49,809 nt of DNA from an uncultured Bacteroidia bacterium (GTDB lineage Bacteria; Bacteroidota; Bacteroidia; Bacteroidales; UBA932). Shown here one piece after another: positions 1 through 6,112 of this stretch; position 1 is the first letter of the stretch; every line of letters begins with the position of its first letter. The DNA is taken from NCBI GenBank assembly GCA_902784435.1, contig CACZUR010000022.1, forward strand, positions 1 through 49,809. Direction: 5' to 3'. Below the pieces are notes generated by a model that did no database searches, was not told the origin of the DNA, and saw only the letters and a program-made list of their open reading frames with translations. Made by a program: the position numbers and the translations under genes.

Positions 1-984
1 CTCCAGCATGTCTGACGATTGGAAACCAGTATGTATACCTGCGTCCAGAACCTTTAAATAGTTCATCTGGTATACCGTCAGATTGGCCAGTTGACGCATG
101 AACAGCGCCGATGTCTGTCTTATCAGAAGTTCATACCCACTCTCCAGATTCTGCTCAGTTACTTCTCCTTCAGTCTCTATCATTACATTCCAGGCAAGTT
201 GCTGTACATATGATGAATACAACTGGACTTTATCGCACAGACGCCCTGCCATTTCTTCTGAAATAATCATATTCCTGGTAGCAAAGCGTTGGACGATGTA
301 ATTGACCCACTCTTCCTTTGGTATCGCCTCAAGGAAAAACATATCTCCGAAATGATAGAATGGCATGGACTTATCCTGAAATAGCTTATCCATCATATGT
401 TTCTTGCTCCCGAACAGGCAATATGATACGTTCTTTTGCAATTGCCACACGCCCCTCGCCTTCTTTTGGAAACCGACAGAATCCGGGAATTCTCCAACTT
501 GTTGAAACTCGTCAATGCAAACGACGATGTTCAGATTTCTCTTTTGAGCTATTTTTTCAGGAAGGTCAAGGATTTCCTCTGGCTTTTCTGTCTTCGGGCC
601 GATACCAAAGGAAACTGAAAACTCCTGCGACGGGTCCGGCGAGATGGATATCTTGGGAGAAAGGCGGGACAGAAAGCTTTTGGCCAAAGTCATAGCCTGT
701 TCCGCTTTGGTTGCAAGGCTTTTCAGAATGGCTGATGCAAAACGTTCATAGAACTCATATTCGTCGCGGCAATCATAGATGTCAATCATCACAATCTTGA
801 CAGATGGATCCGTTATTTGTTCAACAGCCCTATATACCAGAGAGGTCTTCCCTGTCCTGCGGGGAGAAATCAGAATTGTATTCACGCCAGCCTCAAAATT
901 CATCTTGAGATGCTTGGTCTCGGCTTTCCTATCGGTAAAGTTCTCTCCAAAGACGGCGGTCCCGTATACAAATGGTTTGCCCAT
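1..984 (-). CDS. AAA-type ATP-binding protein, 3' end beyond the window
   Basis: The frame is open from an ATG at 984 to the window edge, giving 328 residues without a stop; the C-terminus is missing. A Walker A motif (SPRRTGKTSL, about residues 40-49) and a Walker B-like VCIDEF (about residue 155) are visible. Their order and the surrounding text fit the predominantly prokaryotic ATPase family (archaeal ATPase-like, PF01637 type), common in Bacteroidales as single cytoplasmic genes of unclear role, perhaps STAND-like or toxin/DNA-associated. There is no signal peptide. A full Bacteroidetes promoter lies 17 nt upstream, which supports the start. The partner or substrate cannot be told from the sequence. 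The family-level call is fairly safe; the biological role is unknown. Confidence 0.8.
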   Translation of the reverse strand, partial: MGKPFVYGTAVFGENFTDRKAETKHLKMNFEAGVNTILISPRRTGKTSLVYRAVEQITDPSVKIVMIDIYDCRDEYEFYERFASAILKSLATKAEQAMTLAKSFLSRLSPKISISPDPSQEFSVSFGIGPKTEKPEEILDLPEKIAQKRNLNIVVCIDEFQQVGEFPDSVGFQKKARGVWQLQKNVSYCLFGSKKHMMDKLFQDKSMPFYHFGDMFFLEAIPKEEWVNYIVQRFATRNMIISEEMAGRLCDKVQLYSSYVQQLAWNVMIETEGEVTEQNLESGYELLIRQTSALFMRQLANLTVYQMNYLKVLDAGIHTGFQSSDMLE

Positions 985-1000
985 AATTCTTTATTTTTTG

Positions 1001-1031
1001 CAAATATAGCGCATTATTTTTAGTCCACAAA
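1001..1031 (-). promoter_or_regulatory. Bacteroidetes promoter of the ATPase gene
   Basis: On the minus strand TTTG (1031-1028) is followed after exactly 19 nt by TATATTTG (1008-1001), matching the TTTG-N19..21-TAnnTTTG consensus. The ATG at 984 lies 16 nt after the box. The -33 element is inside the first copy of the 15-bp palindromic repeat at 1026-1055, so a protein bound there would compete with RNA polymerase. Confidence 0.7.
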
Positions 1032-1055
1032 ATTGTGGACCACAAAATTGTGGAC
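1026..1055. repeat. Tandem 15-bp repeat with inverted symmetry at a promoter
   Basis: The 15-mer CACAAAATTGTGGAC occurs twice in perfect tandem. Together with the bases before it, each unit forms GTCCACAA-AA-TTGTGGAC-like symmetry (8-bp arms, 2-bp centre). It overlaps the -33 element of the ATPase promoter. This is the form of a dimeric repressor operator; slippage-prone tandem copies are an alternative reading. Confidence 0.65.
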
Positions 1056-1152
1056 CAGCTCGCGTTGATAGTTTTTCGGTCTCTATTTTCCAGGCGGAAG
1101 CCCAACTCGGCCGCGCGGCCTTCAATGCTTATCTGCTCTGCGGCAGCGGCCA

Positions 1153-2352
1153 TTATTCTTCCTTTCGCTTCAGGTAACGCACGGTGCCATCGGACTCGGT
1201 CCATTCCATTTTGTCGTTGGAAGAGTCCATGCTGGCTTTGACAGTGCGTTTTTCCCCTTTGTCCGCCATTTCCTTGATTCTTTCTATGGATTGCTCCCGA
1301 TACCTGTTTACCCAGGCGTCCAGGCTGTCCTGCATGTTCTCTTCCGGCACCATACCGCTGGGGTCAACAGTCATATCTGCCGTATTGTAGTCGGGGGTCA
1401 AAACCAGTGAATCACCCTGGAAATCCCATTCGCCACTATAGGAGAGCGTCATCTTCAGCCTGCCGGAAAAGAACCTCATCTGTCTGAAAGAAGATGCATA
1501 GTCAACGGAAAAATCATACCTGTGGTCTCCGTGGAAGTCATATTCGTCGGTTTGTTCCCCAATGGTCAAGACCCAATGGCCCAGCAGTTTGGACTTGGTC
1601 AAGGAGACACCCTTTTTATTGATATTGTTGACATAGTCTTCCAGTTCCTGGTCCGTGAGGCCCATCAGGAACTTGTTCTCATCATTCAACCCGGTCCAAT
1701 AGTCAATCAGTTGCGTCAGATAGTCCAGTCGGCTAGAAGATACATTGATGTAGTAGACAACCCTGTTTTCGTGGAGTTTCTCTTCCAGGAGCGGCTGCAA
1801 GATGGCAGCAAACTCTTCCTCCGTCACCCATCCGGAATCCATGATTAATTGCATGTACTCTTCGTTGGGAATGGGTCTCTCCCATACCGTTGACTCGTTC
1901 ATGGCATCCTGAGCCCTTTTCCTGTAATGATAGAAAGTCTGTACATTGTCCAAAAACGCCATGTTGCCCAGATTCTGCCAGGTGTCCAGGTCGCTGTTGA
2001 AAATCTTCTCCTTGGATGTGTCGAAGCTGAAATCCGAACGGGAATCTATCAGAACGCCAAGGACGCTGGCGAGCGTGTCGAACGGCATCCCTTCCAGATG
2101 ATCTCTTTGTTTCAGGGCGAAACGCAGCAATTCGCCATTCCGCTCTTCTTCTTCCTTCATATCTTTGATGATCTGGACGGAATTGTCAATGTCGTGAATG
2201 ACCATGATGGCCGTGAGCCGCTGGGCTTGCGCCTTGCTACGGCGCTCCAGTATTCCGCTTACGATGAAGGTGAGCGCCACACCGATGGCAGTACCCAGGA
2301 CGGTCACAAAAAAACTGCCCCAGTCAAATCTTCTTTTGGTTTTCTTTTCCAT
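1153..2352 (-). CDS. Hypothetical single-pass membrane protein
   Basis: A 399-residue protein that I do not recognise. One transmembrane segment lies near residues 17-37 (VTVLGTAIGVALTF), after a basic cytoplasmic start MEKKTKRR and before a charged, probably coiled-coil stretch (about 38-80). The last 150 residues contain LLGHWVLTIGEQTDEYDF and YSGEWDFQGDSLVLTPDY, a repeated W-x-(F/G) pattern as in lipocalin-like beta domains, so an extracytoplasmic ligand-binding or stress role is possible. There is no lipobox. It has its own promoter box (2361-2368), 8 nt before the ATG. The neighbours, an ATPase and a decayed gene, say nothing about function. The gene call is secure; no function is assigned. 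Confidence 0.8.
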   Translation of the reverse strand: MEKKTKRRFDWGSFFVTVLGTAIGVALTFIVSGILERRSKAQAQRLTAIMVIHDIDNSVQIIKDMKEEEERNGELLRFALKQRDHLEGMPFDTLASVLGVLIDSRSDFSFDTSKEKIFNSDLDTWQNLGNMAFLDNVQTFYHYRKRAQDAMNESTVWERPIPNEEYMQLIMDSGWVTEEEFAAILQPLLEEKLHENRVVYYINVSSSRLDYLTQLIDYWTGLNDENKFLMGLTDQELEDYVNNINKKGVSLTKSKLLGHWVLTIGEQTDEYDFHGDHRYDFSVDYASSFRQMRFFSGRLKMTLSYSGEWDFQGDSLVLTPDYNTADMTVDPSGMVPEENMQDSLDAWVNRYREQSIERIKEMADKGEKRTVKASMDSSNDKMEWTESDGTVRYLKRKEE

Positions 2353-2360
2353 AACGGATA

Positions 2361-2368
2361 CAAAGATA
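2361..2368 (-). promoter_or_regulatory. Promoter -7 box TATCTTTG
   Basis: A perfect TAnnTTTG on the minus strand, 8 nt before the ATG of the membrane protein gene at 2352. No clear TTTG is seen at the -33 distance. The short distance implies a leader of only a few bases. Confidence 0.5.
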
Positions 2369-2380
2369 CTCTTTTTTCGG

Positions 2381-2626
2381 TCACTTGCTGAATAAAAACT
2401 CCGTCATGGAGCTGCTGTATACGTTGCCGTAGTTGGGGACGTTATACACTTTGACGTGTGAGCCGGAGGTGTGGGCGGCCAGGGTGTAGTAGAGCTCGCG
2501 CATACGGGCGTAGTCCATAGACTGGTTTTTACCGAAGTCCAGCGAGCCGGGTTCTCCGTGACTGTTCCAGAACACGAAAACATTGTCATCGGCATCGGGT
2601 GAAAGAACCTTGGCATCAGCATGATG
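2381..2626 (-). pseudogene. Remnant of a legumain-like (C13) or related peptidase gene
   Basis: An open minus-strand frame of 81 codons starts just after a stop codon at 2629-2627 and has no ATG in frame. It reads DADDNVFVFWNSHGEPGSLDFG, resembling the catalytic His-Gly region of C13 peptidases (consensus-like NVFIYFxDHGxPGxLxF), and continues to a natural-looking C-terminus ending in TEFLFSK. The expected catalytic Cys block (ACESGS-like) is absent, so even the remaining part looks deleted or diverged. A good promoter sits directly upstream (2638-2670), suggesting that the 5' coding part was lost by deletion behind an intact promoter. The family assignment rests on one short motif. A GTG-initiated 64-residue protein from 2575 is possible but unlikely to be functional. 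Confidence 0.45.
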
Positions 2627-2637
2627 TCATGTTTTTA

Positions 2638-2670
2638 CAAATGTAATGAAAATTATTAGCCAAAACCAAA
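2638..2670 (-). promoter_or_regulatory. Promoter in front of the decayed gene
   Basis: Minus-strand TTTG (2670-2667), exactly 21 nt, then TACATTTG (2645-2638): a full match to the Bacteroidetes promoter consensus. It points into the truncated peptidase-like frame. The rest of the gap (2671-2790) holds no convincing gene. Confidence 0.55.
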
Positions 2671-2790
2671 CGATTTTGCAAGAGTGCGCCTATCATCCCC
2701 AAAATAGGGACATTAGGAGCACCTTGGCACTGTTTCTGCCTGACTACAGAACCGGGAGACCGATAAACTGGAAATTGCTGAGCAACCGGT

Positions 2791-3708
2791 CTACTGACTC
2801 TTAATCCATGCAACCGCGTCTTCCAGCGGGGTCTTGGTTTCTACATCAGGAGCGATGGGGTCATCACAGAAGACCTCACCTGTCCGGGCAACGTCACATC
2901 CGATAGTAATCAGGAGTGTGTAACCGTCTGCCATAGGAAAAGACTGATTGGCGCTCGCATAACCGGCAGTAGGTATACCGAAAGTACGGGTGTTTTCCAA
3001 ACCCCTGAAGCACAGAAGCGTAGCCTCTCCGGAACTCCCGGTCCAGTCATTGATAAGGATGGCGATGGGCGTATTATCCGGAAATTTCGAAATCTCCGCA
3101 AGATTCAGTCCGGAAGACCGGACCACGTAATCCAAAGTGATGGGGGAAGTACGTTTGCGCGTCTTGAAACTCAGGAGCGTTCCCTCCGGGAGCAGCGGGG
3201 CTACGGCCGTTATCATCGGATACATATTCCCACCATGGTTGTCGCGAAGGTCCACAATAACACCTGCGGCGTCAAGATGGCTTTGAAGGAAATCAAGCAC
3301 TGTGTGAATATAGATGGAATCGCTTACCTTAACCCCTTGGTGAGCCGGAAGTTTTAAATAAGCAATTCCCCCCTCAAGCATATAGGCTTCAGAGGGTAGT
3401 TCTTCGTATGCCGTAGTGTCAGTTACAGGAGCCACCAGCGCGGAATGTTTGCGTCCGGCAAATGCCAGTGCGCTTTTCACTATCCTGTGAGCATCATCGA
3501 AATTGTCAATGGATTTCGCTTCCGAAAGATATGATTCGCGTTCAATGATCCAATCGCCATTGGCGTAAAGGGCATGCTCGTCAATTATCCGGAAACTGCT
3601 TTTGACATATCCGTAAGGGGTACTTTGATCATCGAAAAGACCACAGGCAGAAATGGCAAACGGTAAGGTTAAAAGAAGGATTCGCAAAAACAACTTACGC
3701 ATACTCAT
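2791..3708 (-). CDS. S41-type (tail-specific/IRBP-like) peptidase lipoprotein
   Basis: The protein has an N-terminal lipoprotein signal MRKLFLRILLL...AISAC and a C-terminal S41 core: VIVDLRDNHGGNMYP, the strand and turn typical of S41 enzymes, and then WTGSSGEATL, which carries the nucleophilic Ser. It probably acts in the periplasm or at the outer membrane on protein C-termini or peptides. No PDZ domain is obvious, which fits the short IRBP/tricorn-like S41 branch. The frame is open up to an ATG at 3741, but a TACCTTTG promoter box lies inside that extension (3729-3736). The transcript therefore starts near 3722 and translation must begin at 3708 or 3702, giving 305 or 303 residues. A strong terminator upstream isolates it from the preceding gene. 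Confidence 0.82.
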   Translation of the reverse strand: MSMRKLFLRILLLTLPFAISACGLFDDQSTPYGYVKSSFRIIDEHALYANGDWIIERESYLSEAKSIDNFDDAHRIVKSALAFAGRKHSALVAPVTDTTAYEELPSEAYMLEGGIAYLKLPAHQGVKVSDSIYIHTVLDFLQSHLDAAGVIVDLRDNHGGNMYPMITAVAPLLPEGTLLSFKTRKRTSPITLDYVVRSSGLNLAEISKFPDNTPIAILINDWTGSSGEATLLCFRGLENTRTFGIPTAGYASANQSFPMADGYTLLITIGCDVARTGEVFCDDPIAPDVETKTPLEDAVAWIKSQ

Positions 3709-3728
3709 ATTTCGATTAATCTGACTCT

Positions 3729-3736
3729 CAAAGGTA
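3729..3736 (-). promoter_or_regulatory. Promoter -7 box TACCTTTG
   Basis: A perfect TAnnTTTG on the minus strand, 20 nt before the ATG at 3708. It decides the start of the S41 gene, because the upstream ATG at 3741 would not be transcribed from here. Confidence 0.55.
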
Positions 3737-3758
3737 ATCATTATTCTTCAGAGGCACG

Positions 3759-3788
3759 AAAAAAGACAGCGTCAAAGCTGTCTTTTTT
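3759..3788 (-). terminator. Bidirectional hairpin terminator
   Basis: Perfect 12-bp arms AAAAAAGACAGC / GCTGTCTTTTTT around a 6-base loop GTCAAA. The T-run follows the stem on both strands. It lies about 95 nt after the stop of the minus-strand lipoprotein gene (3884) and before the S41 promoter, so it most likely ends the 5995-3884 transcript. Confidence 0.85.
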
Positions 3789-3883
3789 CATGCAAATCGC
3801 AACCCTTCCACTTTCACAGTTTTTTTTCATCGGCAAATTAATCTTGCTGGCAGTTGCGCTTTCCGTTGCCTGCACGCGGCTTT

Positions 3884-4465
3884 TTACTTATGCCTTTTGC
3901 CGACATCGCGGGCAACCTTCAGGAGGTCGTCCAGGGAATGGTCGTAGGCGGCGTTGACGGGCAGAAGCCGAAGGCGGAACTCGTCGTAGTCATCGGCCGT
4001 TAAAATGCAGTCCTCTCCGGGCCGGAGGATTCCGGACCACTCGTAGCCCAGGAAATCCACCTCGATCCTGTAACTGCCGTCGCCCAGGTCGGTTTTGACA
4101 TAAGGGTGGCCGTCAAAGTCATAATAAGAAACGGCGGGCGTGCCGGGGTAATCCTTGTTGTCCAGGTCAAAATCGCTCCAGAACCGGGGACCGTAGTCGG
4201 CCGGAAACCAGCGCCGGTTGCTGAAAACCAGTTCGGGTTCCGTTTTCTTGCTATTGTATTTGGACCAGTCTTCCACGAAGGTAGCGTAGGCGTTGTTCCA
4301 GTGCCAGTACAAACCCGCAAGGATTTCTGTCTCTATCCGGAACTGGTGCTGTTCCATCCGCAGCGGAGCCTCTTCCCAGAAGGCACCGTTCACCCCGTTA
4401 TCCTGCTGGCAGGCCGATAAAAACATCGCCGCCAGCGCAATCCAAACAATCTTTTTCATACGCAT
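3884..4465 (-). CDS. Hypothetical lipoprotein
   Basis: A 193-residue protein with a clear lipobox (FLSAC, Cys about residue 19) after MRMKKIVWIALAA. The mature part is acidic and aromatic-rich (WHWNNAYATFVEDW, GYEWSGILRPGEDC) with no motif I recognise. It starts 6 nt after the stop of the large surface lipoprotein upstream, so the two are one operon behind the promoter at 6014-6021, closed by the terminator at 3759-3788. It may be a small partner of the larger protein at the cell surface; that is inference from pairing only. Confidence 0.75.
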   Translation of the reverse strand: MRMKKIVWIALAAMFLSACQQDNGVNGAFWEEAPLRMEQHQFRIETEILAGLYWHWNNAYATFVEDWSKYNSKKTEPELVFSNRRWFPADYGPRFWSDFDLDNKDYPGTPAVSYYDFDGHPYVKTDLGDGSYRIEVDFLGYEWSGILRPGEDCILTADDYDEFRLRLLPVNAAYDHSLDDLLKVARDVGKRHK

Positions 4466-4471
4466 AATGCT

Positions 4472-5995
4472 TTAATTGAGTCGAACCATCGTCGTTACCA
4501 CCATACCGGCGTTGCCGTCGCTGCCGACATTGGTCTTGATTTTGCCGCGGTCTGCGCCCACTACGGAAGTGTAGAAATTGAGCTGCGTGCCGTTGGACAT
4601 ATAGGCAACAAACTGAAGAGTGAGCGAAGAGGCTTCAAAGCGTTCCATCCTCAGCGTTCCCGGAACGATCTTGCCCTGGTATTCCGCCGCACTGCTCCAG
4701 TCCAGCGTCACATATTCGGCCGCATCCTTGGAAAGGTCGCACTCCCAGAAACCGGAAGTGCCGTCGATGGCATAAGCAACCCCGTCCACATACTCTCCTT
4801 GATTGGAAGGATAGTGGTCCGGCAGTTTCCGGGATAAAACCGTGCCGGCCTTGGGATCGAAAGTGTGGATGACGGCTCCGTCATATTCATTGCCGGCCCA
4901 CCAGCTGAGTTTTTCAGACGTGGAGATATAAACCCCGTTCGGGTCCATTTTATCGTTAAAGCTGCAGATGAGATTTCCCAGCGAGACGGAACTGGCGGAT
5001 ACGCTAAGATTATAAAAGTCTGTGCAGGCTACGGTCCTGGTCCAGGAATCTTTACCATCTCCCTCCTCGATTTCTTTCTCATAAGTATCTGCGTAATAAA
5101 GCTTTCCACCTATGGAAAGAAGGAAAGACTCTTTGCTGGCTTCCACCTGGAGGAGTACCGGCTCAAAGGAAGGAGGAGCGATGATTCCCTGCATTCCTCC
5201 CATTGCTCCGGGATAACCAAACGTCCCGCCCAGGCAAGTGCTTCCCGCAGGATAGAGTTTCCAGCAGGAGATATTGTCTCCCAGCACGTTGACTGCATCC
5301 AGCGTGCTTCCATTATCTTTCAGACGGATAAGTGACGGAAGTCCTCCGTTAATGCCCTCATAATTCCAGCCACCGGTCCTCACAAACAGGTCCTTTCCCA
5401 GCTGGTGGAACCAGCCGTTCAGGAAGGTGGGCTGTTTGAAGCCGTCGTCCATTCCGTCCGGTGCACCGGCCTCCAGCGTCCATTCGAACAGGGCGCCGTC
5501 GCTCTTGCGGATGAGGTAATGGGCACCGTGACGGTCGTGGTACTTGGCGCTGAATTCATTAATGATTTTGGACAAAGCGTGACGTGCAGATTTGTTTCCA
5601 TCCGTGGGATAATTATTCCATCCCCCCTTCACATCCAAATGGCTGTTGGCAAGCCACAGCCAGCCTTCTCCCACCGGGAATACAAAGCCTGGAGAAATAA
5701 TCAGGTTGGCCTGGATGGTCTGGGCCACTTCCCCGTCAGCACCTTCCACATCCACATTGTACGTTACTTCTACCATAGAGCCATCGGCAGAGACGGTGTA
5801 AAGAGCCTTTGGGCCGACATGGACGTCTCCCTCGGCCTTTGTAGCCGGGCTTCCCTGGGCAAGGGCCAGCATATGGGCGCCGGCGATATTTGCTTTTCGG
5901 AAAGTGACCTTGGCATTGCCGTCAAAGCCATCCTTGTTACAGGAAACAAAGAGGACCGAAAGGAGCAGCATTGCTGCAAGAAGAATCTTTTTCAT
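4472..5995 (-). CDS. Large surface lipoprotein, probably beta-propeller, with ATKA stretch
   Basis: From the ATG at 5995 this is 507 residues: signal MKKILLAAMLLLSVLFVSC with the lipobox Cys at residue 19. Then comes GSPATKAEGD, a stretch seen at the start of many Bacteroidetes surface lipoproteins. The remainder alternates short beta-like segments with W/Y-G patterns (EGWLWLANSHLDVKGGW, LFEWTLEAG, KDLFVRTGGWNYEG), compatible with a propeller like DUF4374-type proteins, though I cannot confirm the family. The frame extends to 6076, but the promoter box at 6014-6021 and the signal peptide fix the start at 5995. It is divergent from a two-component system across a shared 29-bp palindrome and probably belongs to that system's regulon. 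Confidence 0.72.
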   Translation of the reverse strand: MKKILLAAMLLLSVLFVSCNKDGFDGNAKVTFRKANIAGAHMLALAQGSPATKAEGDVHVGPKALYTVSADGSMVEVTYNVDVEGADGEVAQTIQANLIISPGFVFPVGEGWLWLANSHLDVKGGWNNYPTDGNKSARHALSKIINEFSAKYHDRHGAHYLIRKSDGALFEWTLEAGAPDGMDDGFKQPTFLNGWFHQLGKDLFVRTGGWNYEGINGGLPSLIRLKDNGSTLDAVNVLGDNISCWKLYPAGSTCLGGTFGYPGAMGGMQGIIAPPSFEPVLLQVEASKESFLLSIGGKLYYADTYEKEIEEGDGKDSWTRTVACTDFYNLSVSASSVSLGNLICSFNDKMDPNGVYISTSEKLSWWAGNEYDGAVIHTFDPKAGTVLSRKLPDHYPSNQGEYVDGVAYAIDGTSGFWECDLSKDAAEYVTLDWSSAAEYQGKIVPGTLRMERFEASSLTLQFVAYMSNGTQLNFYTSVVGADRGKIKTNVGSDGNAGMVVTTMVRLN

Positions 5996-6013
5996 AAGTT
6001 TCAGTGTTTTTCG

Positions 6014-6021
6014 CAAAGATA
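6014..6021 (-). promoter_or_regulatory. Promoter -7 box TATCTTTG (surface lipoprotein operon)
   Basis: A perfect TAnnTTTG on the minus strand, 18 nt before the ATG at 5995. The -33 position falls near the left arm of the 6037-6065 palindrome and lacks a clear TTTG. That is typical of an activator-dependent promoter. Confidence 0.6.
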
Positions 6022-6036
6022 GTCCATAGAAAAAAT

Positions 6037-6065
6037 CGCTTTGTGGCGGAATCCGCCACAAAGCG
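6037..6065. promoter_or_regulatory. 29-bp palindrome, likely operator between divergent promoters
   Basis: Two perfect 14-bp arms CGCTTTGTGGCGGA / TCCGCCACAAAGCG flank a single A at 6051. It sits between the TATCTTTG box of the minus-strand lipoprotein operon (6014-6021) and the TATCTTTG box of the sensor kinase gene (6098-6105). No T-run follows, so it is not an intrinsic terminator, and it lies upstream of both start codons. The natural candidate binder is the LuxR-type response regulator encoded at 8815-9471. This is inference. Confidence 0.7.
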
Positions 6066-6097
6066 CTGATTTGCAAGGATATTTCGGGAGGAAATAA

Positions 6098-6105
6098 TAT
6101 CTTTG
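6098..6105 (+). promoter_or_regulatory. Promoter -7 box TATCTTTG (sensor kinase)
   Basis: A perfect TAnnTTTG only 7 nt before the ATG at 6113, so the mRNA would start at or next to the start codon. A TTTG at 6070-6073 is 24 nt upstream, longer than the usual 19-21. Confidence 0.55.
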
Positions 6106-6112
6106 CGAAACG

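Noticed and set aside
929-1204. Small 91-codon minus-strand gene upstream of the ATPase
   Set aside because: It overlaps the ATPase start in another frame and the end of the membrane protein gene, has no promoter, and part of its sequence is just the 15-bp repeat translated.
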